From NCBI RefSeq assembly GCF_036543075.1, contig NZ_JAZHPF010000012.1, forward strand, positions 53,154-117,153: DNA of 64,000 bases. Reading direction: 5' to 3'. A program made the position numbers and the translations under genes. This DNA is from Deinococcus sp. YIM 134068. Lineage in GTDB: Bacteria; Deinococcota; Deinococci; Deinococcales; Deinococcaceae. The notes beneath the pieces were generated by a model that was not told where the DNA came from, searched no databases, and worked only from the letters and a program-made list of their open reading frames with translations. This document shows, piece by piece, positions 55,722 through 64,000 of this stretch. Every line of letters begins with the position of its first letter. Positions within the stretch are counted from its first letter, which is position 1.

Positions 55722-58595
55722 ATGACCCTCCCCCCCTTCCCCCCCGACTTCGGCACCGCCCCCACCGCCCGCGCGTTCGGTGCGGCGCTGGCCGAGTTCG
55801 CGTGCCGGACGGTGCGGGCGCACGGGGTTCAGGTGTGGGCGGTGGTCGGCGGGTCCCTCACGGTGGTGGGGGAGGAGGGCCGGGGGCTGGGGCTGAGTGA
55901 CGGGACGCTCGCGGCGCGGTCGCTGGCGCACGGGGGTCCGCTGGAGGAGGGGATGCTCGCCTGCGTGCCCTTCGGGGGCGGGGTGCTGGAACTCGTGGGG
56001 GCGGACCCGGCGGGGATGGAGGCGCTGAGCGGGCTGGCCCCGCTGCTGGTGCTGGCGCTGGAGGGCGTGCAGGCGCGGGAGGCGCGGCGCGGGCAGGGCC
56101 GGGTCGCGGAGACGGTGGAGCGGCTGGTGCGGCGGCTGGGCGGCAGCCTCGACCTCGCGGAGGTGCTGACCGCTACCGCCGAGAGCGCGGCCCTCGCGCT
56201 GGGCTTCGGGCGGGCCTTCGTGGGCCTGTTCAGCGAACTCGGGGAGGATGGGGCGCGGACCGGGGAGATTTTCACCCACGGCTTCGACGCGGCCTTCACG
56301 GGCGGGATCGGGGTGGGGCCGGTGTCCCTCGGGCGGCTGATGGGCCGGGGCGAGGTCATCCTCTTTGAAAAGACGCGGGACGCGGGCACCCCCCTCGCGG
56401 CAGGGCTGGCGGAGCTGGACCCGGAGGTGGCCCTCATCGCGCCGCTGTCCGCGCGGGGCCGTCCGCTGGGTCTCCTATACGTGGACAGCCGCTCGCCGGG
56501 TGCCCGCGTGACCGAGGACGACACGTGGCTGGTCCTCGCGCTCGCGGAGCAGGCTTCTCTGGCGATAGACAACGCCCGCCTGTACGCCATCGAGACGCGC
56601 AAGCGGGAGGCCGCCGAGGCGTTGCGTGAGGCGGGGGCGGCGCTCGCGGGCAGCCTGCATCTCAGCGACACGCTGGAGCGGCTGCTAGAGCGGGCGGTCG
56701 CCCTCTTCGGCGCGGACGCGGCGGGCGTCTACAAGCTGCAACCCGACGGGCGGACCCTCAGCATCCGCAGCGCGGTCGGGCTGCCGAGTGAGTACGTGCT
56801 GCGTGTGCGGGCGAAGGTGGGCGCGGGGGTCACGGGCCGGGCGGTGGAGCGCCGGGAGATCGTCGCGGCCCGCGATCTGAACACCGCTCACCTCGGCGGG
56901 GGAAGCCGCTACACCCGGCAGCTTCTCGCGCAGGGGCGCTACCCGTACCGGGGCGTCGTCGGCCTGCCGCTGGGCACCCGCGCCGGGGTCTTCGGGGCGC
57001 TGACCCTGTACTGGACCGCGCCGCTGCCGCTGGACGGGGACGACCTCGCCCTGACCGAGGTGTTCGCCGCGCAGGCCAGCCTTGCCATCGAGAACGCCCG
57101 GCTGTACGAGGAGGAGCAGCGCCGCGAGCGGGAGGCCGCCGTGCTCCTCAACGTCGGGCGGCTGCTCGGCGAGGACCAGAGCGACCGCGCCCTGGCCGAG
57201 GCCGCGCGGCTCGCCACCCTCGCGCTGAATGCCGGGCGCGGATTGATCGCCCTCACCGGGGAGGCGGGGACCCGCTGCGCGACCTTCAACCTGCCCGCGC
57301 CCACGCCCGCCGAGCTGTCGGGGCTGCTCTCGCACCTCGGGCGTGGCCCCCGGCCCCTCGCGCGGCGTCACGCCCTGCCGGGGGCGGGAAGTGCCCTGAT
57401 CGTGCCCCTGCGCGGGACGGACGGCGACGAGGTGCTCGGCTTCCTCTACGCCGATGACCCCGGTGCCGAGGTGCCGGGCGACCGGGTGCTCCACCTCGCC
57501 CGCAGCGTGGCCGACCAGATGGCGCTGACGCTGACCCGCGAGAGATTGCTCGCCGCCCTCGCCCGCGAGGAGGCCCGCTACCGCCAGCTCGCGGAGGGGG
57601 CACACGACCTCATCCTCAGCGCCGATCCCTCGGGGACCGTCACCTACGCGAACCCCGCCGCGACCCGGCTGCTCGCGCCGCTGACCGGGCCGCTCGTCGG
57701 GGCATCTCTGCTGGCCCTCGCCACGCCCGCGACCCGGCCCGCCCTGCACGCCGCCTGGGACGCCGCCCACACCCGCCCCGCCGGGGGCCGCGCCGAGATC
57801 GAGGTGGCGGGCTACCGCCTGGAGGTGCGCCTGAGCGCCGTGCGTCCGGCGGGCATCCTGCATGGGGTCCTAACCGTCGCCCGCGACCTCTCCGAACTCC
57901 AGACCCTCGCCGACGAGATTCAGCGGCGGGGGCAGGCGCTGGAGGCCGCCACGAGCCGCACGCTGGAGCTGCGGAGCTACCTCACCCTCTTCACGCAGGC
58001 GCAGGAGGAGGAACGCCGCCGCATCAGCCGCGAACTCCACGACGACACGGCGCAGGTCCTCGTGTCCACCACCCGCCGCGTCGCCCGCCTCGCCCGCGAG
58101 CTGGGCGGCGAGCAGCGCGCCCGCGCCGACGACATCCTCGGGGACCTCCAGCAGGCCATCGAGAGCGTGCGCCGCTTCGCCCGCAACCTGCGCCCCAGCG
58201 TGCTCGACGACCTCGGCCTCCTCCCGGCCCTCGAATGGCTCGCGTCGCAGGCGCGCACCGACACCCGGCTGGAGATCAGCGGGGCCGAGCGGAGGTTGCC
58301 GCCCGCCCTCGAACTCACCGTGTTCCGGCTGGCGCAGGAGGCCCTGACGAACGTGGACAAGCACGCCCACGCCTCAAGCGCCGCCATCCGGATCGCCTTC
58401 GATGAGGGCGGCGTGCGCGTGGCGGTGAGCGACGACGGGCAGGGCTTCACGCCGGGGCAGGCGCAGGCCCGCGCGCAGGCGGGGCACCTCGGCCTCATCG
58501 GCCTGCGCGAGCGCGTGGCCCTCGCCGGGGGGGAGCTGGAGGTGGACAGCGAGCCGGGGCGGGGGACGACGCTGAGATTCAGGCTGCCGGGGTAA
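55722..58595 (+). CDS. Multi-GAF/PAS sensor histidine kinase, NarX-type
   Basis: 957-residue soluble kinase with no membrane helices. Sensory GAF-like domains at about residues 125-290, 305-470 and 480-620, a PAS domain at about 625-735 ([20 protein letters not shown]), and a HisKA_3 dimerisation domain with [15 protein letters not shown] (His at about residue 773) and ATPase domain ([48 protein letters not shown]). Pairs with NarL-type regulators, here 54522. Start ATG 55722 is supported by the open frame and its position after repeat DNA; no clear Shine-Dalgarno. Confidence 0.92.
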   Translation: MTLPPFPPDFGTAPTARAFGAALAEFACRTVRAHGVQVWAVVGGSLTVVGEEGRGLGLSDGTLAARSLAHGGPLEEGMLACVPFGGGVLELVGADPAGMEALSGLAPLLVLALEGVQAREARRGQGRVAETVERLVRRLGGSLDLAEVLTATAESAALALGFGRAFVGLFSELGEDGARTGEIFTHGFDAAFTGGIGVGPVSLGRLMGRGEVILFEKTRDAGTPLAAGLAELDPEVALIAPLSARGRPLGLLYVDSRSPGARVTEDDTWLVLALAEQASLAIDNARLYAIETRKREAAEALREAGAALAGSLHLSDTLERLLERAVALFGADAAGVYKLQPDGRTLSIRSAVGLPSEYVLRVRAKVGAGVTGRAVERREIVAARDLNTAHLGGGSRYTRQLLAQGRYPYRGVVGLPLGTRAGVFGALTLYWTAPLPLDGDDLALTEVFAAQASLAIENARLYEEEQRREREAAVLLNVGRLLGEDQSDRALAEAARLATLALNAGRGLIALTGEAGTRCATFNLPAPTPAELSGLLSHLGRGPRPLARRHALPGAGSALIVPLRGTDGDEVLGFLYADDPGAEVPGDRVLHLARSVADQMALTLTRERLLAALAREEARYRQLAEGAHDLILSADPSGTVTYANPAATRLLAPLTGPLVGASLLALATPATRPALHAAWDAAHTRPAGGRAEIEVAGYRLEVRLSAVRPAGILHGVLTVARDLSELQTLADEIQRRGQALEAATSRTLELRSYLTLFTQAQEEERRRISRELHDDTAQVLVSTTRRVARLARELGGEQRARADDILGDLQQAIESVRRFARNLRPSVLDDLGLLPALEWLASQARTDTRLEISGAERRLPPALELTVFRLAQEALTNVDKHAHASSAAIRIAFDEGGVRVAVSDDGQGFTPGQAQARAQAGHLGLIGLRERVALAGGELEVDSEPGRGTTLRFRLPG

Positions 58596-58683
58596 AGCCG
58601 ACCCGTTCTGCAGCTTGTTTGCGTATACTTATGAGCAAGATTAGATTTTAGATCCTACTTCGTACGATATTCCTCTGCTGTGC

Positions 58684-58689
58684 TACTCT
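58684..58689 (+). promoter_or_regulatory. -10 box (TACTCT) of the adenine methylase gene
   Basis: TACTCT, six nt (GCTGGT), ATG 58696. It lies at the end of an unusually AT-rich 80-bp stretch. Confidence 0.55.
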
Positions 58690-58695
58690 GCTGGT

Positions 58696-59574
58696 ATGAC
58701 GGTCGTCCAACACCTCAGGCTCCTCGGCGACCCTCAAGCCCAGATCGTCAATGTCGCTCAAGTACCGCAATACAGTCCACTCCGCTATCCCGGCGGCAAG
58801 TCTTGGTTTATTCCCAGAACGCGGCGTTGGATAGCCTCGCGGGGTCGACCGGGCGTCTTCCTGGAACCGTTCGCGGGGGGTGGCTCCAACGCTTGCGCCG
58901 TTGCCCTGGAGGGACTGGCCGACCGGGTGGTGATGGTGGAGCTTGATGACCGGGTGGCGGCGGTTTGGCAGGTCATCTTCAGCAAAAGGGCGGAGGCCCT
59001 GGCGGCACGGATAGAGACGTTTGAGATGACTGCCGAAGCCGCAATGACCATCGTTCGGAGTGAACCGACAGACCCCTTCGAGGTGGCCTGGCGCACACTG
59101 GTCCAGAACCGCGTGAGTCACGGCGGGATTATCGCGCCGGGCGGTGGCGTCCTGAAACATGGCGAGGGCGGGAAGGGGGTGCGGAGCCGTTGGTATCCCG
59201 GCACCCTGGCGCGTCGTGTCCGGGCACTGTCCGCCGTCCGCGAGCGGGTCACGGTCCTTCAGGGGGATGGGTTGGAGGCCGTCGCTGGCTACACCGGACG
59301 GCGAGACACCGCCGTCTACATCGATCCCCCTTACACGGCGGGAGGGAAGAAGGCCGGTCGGCGGCTGTACACCTATCACGTTGTGGACCATGAGCGCCTC
59401 TTCGGCCTGGCGGCGGGCCTTCACAACGCGGTGTTAACCTACGACCACACACCCGAGGTCTACTGTTTGGCCACCCATAACGGGTTTCAGGTCAAGCCTA
59501 TCGCCATGAAGAACACCCATCACGCCGTCATGAACGAACTCCTCATCGGCAACGATTTAAGTTGGGACGTTTGA
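58696..59574 (+). CDS. D12-class N6-adenine DNA methyltransferase
   Basis: 292-residue methylase of the Dam/D12 class. The N-terminal SAM region is LRYPGGKSWFIPRTRRW and FLEPFAGGGSNACAVA; the catalytic DPPY motif is AVYIDPPYTAGGKKAG, followed by YHVVDHERLFGLAAGLH, as in D12 enzymes. It is convergent with a NotI-family nuclease gene that ends 4 bp away, so the pair is a restriction-modification system and the methylase is the protecting partner (inference from position). Target sequence cannot be read from the protein. Confidence 0.9.
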   Translation: MTVVQHLRLLGDPQAQIVNVAQVPQYSPLRYPGGKSWFIPRTRRWIASRGRPGVFLEPFAGGGSNACAVALEGLADRVVMVELDDRVAAVWQVIFSKRAEALAARIETFEMTAEAAMTIVRSEPTDPFEVAWRTLVQNRVSHGGIIAPGGGVLKHGEGGKGVRSRWYPGTLARRVRALSAVRERVTVLQGDGLEAVAGYTGRRDTAVYIDPPYTAGGKKAGRRLYTYHVVDHERLFGLAAGLHNAVLTYDHTPEVYCLATHNGFQVKPIAMKNTHHAVMNELLIGNDLSWDV

Positions 59575-59578
59575 AGGT

Positions 59579-60640
59579 CTAGGCCCTTCTCTTGCCTCCT
59601 GGCTTCCTGGCCGGCCTCGGGTTCTTGCCCGTCGTGTCCTTGATAAACTTCGTCAGGATCGCCTTCTGGACCAGACGATCTGAACCGGCGGGCGTCTGTG
59701 TCGCCGCTGTCAGAGCCGCGCTGAACTTGCTGTACACCGTCTTGACGTGCACAAGCTGGAAGATTCTTCCTGCGCGTTCCAGATCGACGATCACCCAGGC
59801 CATCTCCTGATGGGTGTCGGTGGGAGTGGTGACGGCGCTCAAGTAGGGCATGGTATTCCAGAACGCTTCCTGCACGCAGACGGCGATGGGCTTGCCCCAG
59901 GCGTGGAGAATGCTCCCCTTCCACGCCAGTTGCGGGACCAGACGCTTGCGCGAACTGCTGAGCCAGTCCGGGCGGGGTGGATTGGCACCGTTCCAGGTGG
60001 GTCCGCCCATATACTCCAGAAAGGGATTGCCGACGTTGCCGCTGATGTACACGGCCTGCACCTCCAGGGCGGCATAGGTGTTCACGGCGTAGTCGGTGAT
60101 GATCTTGCTGCCGGGTTGAGCCACGTCGATGCTTGCCAGCACGTAGTCTATGTTTCCGGCGCTGGTCTCCCTCACCTCCGGGGCCGCCGGGTCCTCGGTC
60201 TCTGCGGCAGGGTCGCCCGCTTCCGTCAGGATGTCTATGGCGACTTCCGTGCTGGACGCGGCGGGCACCAGACGCACCTCTGGAACAGGTCGCAGATGGG
60301 CGGCTGGAACGCCCAGAACAGGTCCCGCCCAGGCCGCCGTCGCGTTCAGCATCACACCACTTTCGGTGAATCTGACCGGGCAGGTAATGGACGGCCTTCC
60401 ACCTGCATAGACGCTGCATACTCCAAGCGGATCAGTTCGGCTGTCCTTCGTGCACCGGGCGAACTGGTGTTCGAAGGGAAGCTGTGAGTGGGGGGTAGAG
60501 AGGTCGCGCCGCGCGTCCGGGGAGGTGGGCCGGAAGGGACACAGGCGCAGAGACCGGAACAGTTCCACATCTGGGTCGCGCACGTCCGTGGGAAATCCGA
60601 AGACTTCGGCCAGATAGGTCTCAGGAGCTTTCGAGGCCAT
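59579..60640 (-). CDS. NotI-family type II restriction endonuclease
   Basis: 353-residue protein resembling the RE_NotI family. The start MASKAPETYLAEVFGFPTD and the Cys-rich block RLCPFRPTS ... FARCTKDSRTDPLGVCSVYA and SITCPVRF match the iron/zinc-binding Cys4 region of NotI-like nucleases. A PD-(D/E)xK-like core may be DYVLASIDVAQPGSKIITDY and ALEVQAVYISGN, where EVQ stands in place of the usual ExK. It is convergent with the D12 methylase. ATG 60640 is chosen because family similarity begins there; the frame continues open to 61024 without similarity. Confidence 0.75.
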   Translation of the reverse strand: MASKAPETYLAEVFGFPTDVRDPDVELFRSLRLCPFRPTSPDARRDLSTPHSQLPFEHQFARCTKDSRTDPLGVCSVYAGGRPSITCPVRFTESGVMLNATAAWAGPVLGVPAAHLRPVPEVRLVPAASSTEVAIDILTEAGDPAAETEDPAAPEVRETSAGNIDYVLASIDVAQPGSKIITDYAVNTYAALEVQAVYISGNVGNPFLEYMGGPTWNGANPPRPDWLSSSRKRLVPQLAWKGSILHAWGKPIAVCVQEAFWNTMPYLSAVTTPTDTHQEMAWVIVDLERAGRIFQLVHVKTVYSKFSAALTAATQTPAGSDRLVQKAILTKFIKDTTGKNPRPARKPGGKRRA

Positions 60641-61111
60641 ACTCTGCACTCTCGCACGGCAGGCCGTTCGTATGTTGCACGAGACTCTGTGCCGGACTGA
60701 CCGGCTTTCTCGACTTAGCCGCACGAGGGAATGGAGACGGTGTCCCTCACCCAAGCTGCTCCAGGAGTAGCTCCCATTCCACCTACCGCGCGCCTGCCCT
60801 ATAGGCAGTCCCGGCACCCTGGGGGCATGCTCCTCCAACGGACGGTGAAACAGAGTGCTGGCGAAAACGGCCCGCGCGTTGCGGAACTTTGGGAGGATGT
60901 GATCGTACTGCTCCCTCCCAGGAGACGAGGGAACCAAAATGCAGAATCTGCTTCCACGGGAGTCGGTTGGGTGAGACGACTTCGCAAAGGCCGCCCAACC
61001 CCGGATAAGGATGTGAGCTGCCATCAGCCGCCCGTCATCCGGGGCCGCTACATCCAGGGAGAAAGCGTCCCTTCATGGGGAAGTTCCCCTGTTCCCCCCT
61101 CAAGGAGTCCT
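60641..61111. other. Gene-poor region between the nuclease and a secreted protein
   Basis: About 470 bp. A frame is open on both strands here, but neither translation has domain-like composition or a plausible start. It probably carries the divergent promoters. AAGGAGT at 61102-61108 is the ribosome-binding site of the next gene. Confidence 0.4.
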
Positions 61112-61981
61112 ATGCGTGCTGCTTCCCGTCTTCGTCCGGCCCTGGCCCTCGCCGCCGTGACGCCCCTCTCCCTCGCCCCCCTCGCCGCCGCGCAGGTGCG
61201 GAGCCAGAGCATCGTCGTCAATCCGGCGACCCTCAGCCTCACCCTCATGGATGCGGATACCAACCGGCCCGTGCCCGGCTACGACCCGATTCCGCCCGGC
61301 GCGACCCTGGACCTCTCCAAACTGCCCCGCCGCCTCACCCTGCGCGCGAACACCGCCGGACGGGTGGGCAGCGTCCGCTTCGGTCTGGACGGCAGGGACA
61401 ACGCCCGGACCGAGAACACCGCGCCCTACGCCCTGTGCGGCAATGCGGGGGGCGACTACACGGCGTGCGGCTCCGACGTGTTCACGCCCGGCGGGCACTG
61501 GGTCAGCGTCACGCCCTATGCCGGGGCCAACGCGGGCGGCGCGGCGGGCGCGGGGGTGCAGGTGAACTTCACGGTGGTGCGCGGCGCGGCCCCCGCCCCG
61601 GCGTTCTCCGTCACGGGCCTGACCCTGGTGGACGCCGACACCGACCGCCCGGTGCCCGGCTTCGACCCCATCCCGGCGGGGGCGCGGCTGCGGCTCTCGG
61701 CCCTGCCGCGCCGCCTGAACGTGCGCGCGAACGTGTCGGGTGGGGTGGGCAGCGTGCGCTTCGTGTGGGAGAACGGCCAGACGGTGCTGGAGAACGAGGC
61801 CCCCTTCGCCCTGTGCGTGGATGGCCGCGACCGGAGCGGCAAGAAGGGCAACTACTACCCCTGCGACGCCCGGCTGTTCGCGCCCGGCGACCACCGCGTG
61901 ACCGCGACGCCCTTCGCCAAGATGTTCGCGGGCGGCGCGGCGGGTCCGGCGCTGACGTGGAGCTTCACGGTCGAACGCTGA
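61112..61981 (+). CDS. Secreted protein with two repeated beta domains
   Basis: 289 residues with a signal peptide ([20 protein letters not shown]). Two ~125-residue repeats follow: LTLMDADTNRPVPGYDPIPP...LPRRLTLRANTAGRVGSVRF and LTLVDADTDRPVPGFDPIPA...LPRRLNVRANVSGGVGSVRF. This domain type occurs next to carbohydrate-active or adhesion domains in other secreted proteins. Each repeat has a Cys pair (ALCGNAGGDYTACG; LCVDGRD...YPCDA), likely a disulfide. ATG 61112 has AAGGAGT. Role unknown. Confidence 0.8.
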   Translation: MRAASRLRPALALAAVTPLSLAPLAAAQVRSQSIVVNPATLSLTLMDADTNRPVPGYDPIPPGATLDLSKLPRRLTLRANTAGRVGSVRFGLDGRDNARTENTAPYALCGNAGGDYTACGSDVFTPGGHWVSVTPYAGANAGGAAGAGVQVNFTVVRGAAPAPAFSVTGLTLVDADTDRPVPGFDPIPAGARLRLSALPRRLNVRANVSGGVGSVRFVWENGQTVLENEAPFALCVDGRDRSGKKGNYYPCDARLFAPGDHRVTATPFAKMFAGGAAGPALTWSFTVER

Positions 61982-62011
61982 GGCAAGAGGAGGTGCGGCC
62001 TTCACTTTCAA

Positions 62012-62042
62012 GCGGAGCGGCGAACGATATCTGCCGCTCCGC
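62012..62042. terminator. Hairpin between convergent secreted-protein genes
   Basis: Perfect 10-bp stem GCGGAGCGGC / GCCGCTCCGC, loop GAACGATATCT; no T-run. Confidence 0.65.
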
Positions 62043-62074
62043 CTGACGTTGGTGAGTCGCTGTCGTTGTCCAGG

Positions 62075-63421
62075 TCAACGGATGAGCTTGAGATCGAGGG
62101 GCGCGTAGAGATTGCCGTAATATGGCCTGCGATATCCGAAAAGGTCGCCAACGTACACAATCAAGTTTTGCCTGTCTGTGGTCCGGTCATCTGGCAAGCC
62201 TGGCCTGTCAAAGAAGCTCAGGTCAAAGTCCGCGCGCATCGTCGCACCATCACCCCGACTGGGGTCAACGCCCAGGATTCTCGTGAAGTCGGACTCATTT
62301 TCTGTCCAGCCGCTCGCCCAGAAGCCGAGCCGGATGGGGAGCGGACCATCGAGGGGCGGGTCCACCGTGACCACGACCGTACCCCGCTTGATCTCGCCGT
62401 CACGGCCACTGACGAACGTCGGCTCGAACCGCGCGCTGACTTTCAAACCACGCACTCCGATGGTGAGCAGCGCGCTCGCCACGTCCCGCCCTCCCGCACT
62501 GGCAATCAGGAGATAGGGGGCCTGTATATCTTCCGGAACGTTGGAGAGAAGATCAGTTGGTGCGGCGATAGAGATGTCCTGCGTCGTGGTACCCGGACCA
62601 CTGAAGTTCACTCGGGTGGTTTCCAATCGCGGCAAGTTCGGCTCCAGCCCTGAATTGAGGCGCTCCAGACGCAGGTCCAGTGGCCCGCTCACGTTCGCAT
62701 CAGAGGAAAAGGTGGCGCGTACACTGGCGCTGTGCTTGTGAAAGACCGTCAGCAGCGAGCGGTCCAGAGAGAGTCCAACGGGCAGAGGCTTATCGGTGCA
62801 GTAGATTCTGGGGTCGGCCCAGTCGGCGTGGTCATAGCTGATCCCGTCCCCGGCGTCCGTCACGACCAGGCGCAACTCCCGCTTTCCTGTGATGTCAAGA
62901 TCAATACGCTGGGCCAGGTAGTCTCCCGTCAGGCGTCCGGTGTCCCACCTGAGTTCGCCGTCTAGAAACACCTGGAATATCACGCTGCCTCTGGACCCCA
63001 CCTCGTCGTCCACGCCCACGTCCACCGAAAATCGCGTGCATTGTGTCCCATTCGTCCCCTTCAGGCTGAAGCGCAATTCCGACCCCGCGTGGACGCCGTA
63101 GCCCTGCGGGTACGTCTGGCCGTTCAGCGTGATCGCCCTGCCGTCCCCGGCCTTCTGCTCGCCGTTGCTGGTGTTCTTCTCGACGGGTCCCCAGGCGTTC
63201 TTGGCCGAGAGGATCGGCTCGTATTGCAAGGTGTTTTCGCCGGGGGTGAGGCTCAGGGGAAGAACTTGATCTGCGGGGGCAATAAAGGACCAGGGGTGGC
63301 TCATGCCGCCCGCGTAGGGGTCGCTCCCGCCTTCCTGGGTCGTCTGAGGCTGTCCACAGCCAACGAGTGCAGGGGTCATTCCCAGAGCGAGCAGGAGCAG
63401 GCGTCGCGGGGCACTCTGCAT
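62075..63421 (-). CDS. Lipoprotein with NPCBM carbohydrate-binding domain
   Basis: 448 residues. Signal peptide with lipobox (LALGMTPALVGC). An NPCBM-type module occupies about residues 55-200: KAGDGRAITLNGQTYPQGYG, VHAGSELRFSL, VDVGVDDEVGSRGSVIFQVF, GKRELRLVVTDAGDGISYDH, ADWADPRIYC. The remaining C-terminal part consists of beta-strand-rich segments without recognised domain. Probably a surface protein binding glycans. ATG 63421 is preceded by CGGAGGTTGCCCC. Confidence 0.85.
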   Translation of the reverse strand: MQSAPRRLLLLALGMTPALVGCGQPQTTQEGGSDPYAGGMSHPWSFIAPADQVLPLSLTPGENTLQYEPILSAKNAWGPVEKNTSNGEQKAGDGRAITLNGQTYPQGYGVHAGSELRFSLKGTNGTQCTRFSVDVGVDDEVGSRGSVIFQVFLDGELRWDTGRLTGDYLAQRIDLDITGKRELRLVVTDAGDGISYDHADWADPRIYCTDKPLPVGLSLDRSLLTVFHKHSASVRATFSSDANVSGPLDLRLERLNSGLEPNLPRLETTRVNFSGPGTTTQDISIAAPTDLLSNVPEDIQAPYLLIASAGGRDVASALLTIGVRGLKVSARFEPTFVSGRDGEIKRGTVVVTVDPPLDGPLPIRLGFWASGWTENESDFTRILGVDPSRGDGATMRADFDLSFFDRPGLPDDRTTDRQNLIVYVGDLFGYRRPYYGNLYAPLDLKLIR

Positions 63422-63885
63422 GGGGCAACCTCCGGCCACCGTGAGAACAGACGGCATGAGGGGTGGCTGAGGTCAGTGTGCCCGCCTCCTAAAGTTTTTC
63501 ATGTTCAGTGGGCCTTCATGAGTGGCGAACGACGAGGAGGGCAGGAGGTCCACACCTCTGGGTTTCGCCCTCGCTCGACTGGGCGGGCACCCTGTTGTTG
63601 CTCCTTCACCCGTGCCGCCACAGGAACGCCTCCCGCTCCATCCACGCCAGCCCGGCTGAGGGAACGCGCCGCCGCCCGGCGGCCCCGTCCCAGGACGGAC
63701 GCGGCGTCCCGGTCCTCCGGTTCTCTCGGCGCGCAGGGGGGTCCGCGAGGCCCTACACTGCCCACACGTCCCCAAGGAGCCGACCCCTGTGATCCGTTGA
63801 CCCACTGCCTCGGCAAGAGCTTCGTCATTCACCCCGGTGGGTGGTCTTTCTTCCTGAACAGTGAGGTGTCAACGCTGACCGCCTG
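63422..63885. other. Region upstream of a possible insertion sequence
   Basis: No gene is supported. A plus-strand TACACT box at 63754 is followed by AAGGAG and GTG 63789, but that frame stops after three codons, as if a gene had been cut off. Confidence 0.4.
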
Positions 63886-63929
63886 ACAGAAAGTATGAGA
63901 AAGCGTCCCCGGTAGGGGACACTTTCTGT
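63886..63929. repeat. Nested hairpin at a possible insertion sequence end
   Basis: ACAGAAAGT pairs with ACTTTCTGT over 9 bp, and inside it GTCCCC pairs with GGGGAC. It directly precedes the truncated frame at 63932. Confidence 0.6.
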
Positions 63930-63931
63930 TT

Positions 63932-64000
63932 GTGACAACTGAAAATGCCGCCGGGGACGCTCCTCGACTCTACCAGGCTGTCCTGGCTCAGCTCCAGACT
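63932..64000 (+). CDS. Start of an unidentified frame, possibly a transposase (partial)
   Basis: GTG 63932 opens 23 codons to the window end: [20 protein letters not shown] and on. [11 protein letters not shown] resembles the beginning of some insertion-sequence transposases in this genus, and the hairpin just upstream would suit a terminal inverted repeat. The identification is tentative because only 23 residues are available. Confidence 0.35.
   Translation, partial: MTTENAAGDAPRLYQAVLAQLQT

Noticed and set aside
60731..61111. N-terminal extension of the secreted protein to 60731
   Set aside because: The signal peptide and the ribosome-binding site are at 61112; upstream residues look non-coding.

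Overview
The window is high-GC DNA (roughly 70%) with dense, often overlapping genes and looks like a Deinococcus chromosome. The genus call rests on the protein set (manganese catalase, a lipid-anchored trypsin-like protease operon, several GAF/HD signalling proteins), on repeated leaderless promoters in which a TAcacT-like -10 box sits 5-9 nt before the start codon, and on many dispersed palindromic intergenic repeats. Species cannot be named from the sequence alone.

Layout. 1-5563: tripartite tricarboxylate transporter tctCBA (minus, tctA cut by the window edge), divergent from a CitA/CitB-like two-component system. 5566-14814: small lipoproteins, a divergent pyrophosphatase-like protein, an RNHCP zinc protein, a secreted phospholipase D-like protein, MOSC protein, msrA, a TauE/SafE exporter, and a proC-MFS pair. 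15244-23227: HD-GYP protein, prmA-rsmE, a frameshifted solute-binding protein, a small membrane protein-MBL hydrolase-purD operon and tRNA-Leu. 23483-35290: accessory-looking stretch with a large SARP/AfsR-type regulator, small unknown proteins, a lipoprotein with delta-60 repeats, a LysE exporter, a methyltransferase and a cysteine-desulfurase-like enzyme. 35500-42910: 4-hydroxyphenylacetate catabolic operon hpaE-B-D-G-F-H-I (minus). 43321-52349: tRNA-Ala, guaB, hemolysin III, Mn catalase, a site-2 protease, a degenerate paralogue, CCA-adding enzyme, HtrA-like protease and hslO. 52648-58595: peptide-binding lipoprotein and a NarL/NarX-type two-component pair. 58696-60640: a convergent restriction-modification pair (D12 adenine methylase and NotI-family nuclease). 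61112-64000: two secreted or lipid-anchored proteins and the beginning of a possible insertion sequence.

The most unusual feature is at 40876-41341. A DUF559 (Vsr-like) endonuclease gene lies between two perfect 39-bp inverted repeats and is inserted antisense between hpaE and hpaB. The inverted repeats are the same CCCTCTCC...GGAGAGGG palindromes that occur alone, without a nuclease gene, in at least eight other intergenic sites here. The outer hairpins of these copies differ in sequence but keep pairing. I read this as a nuclease-bearing member of a palindromic repeat family, possibly the source of the solo copies (inference).

Other points worth a look are an approximately 126-bp AT-rich patch exactly over the catalytic-cysteine region of guaB, a degenerate site-2 protease next to an apparently active one, a 12-codon leaderless leader peptide overlapping the MOSC gene, and a pair of long (about 340-365 bp) non-coding repeats 40 kb apart.
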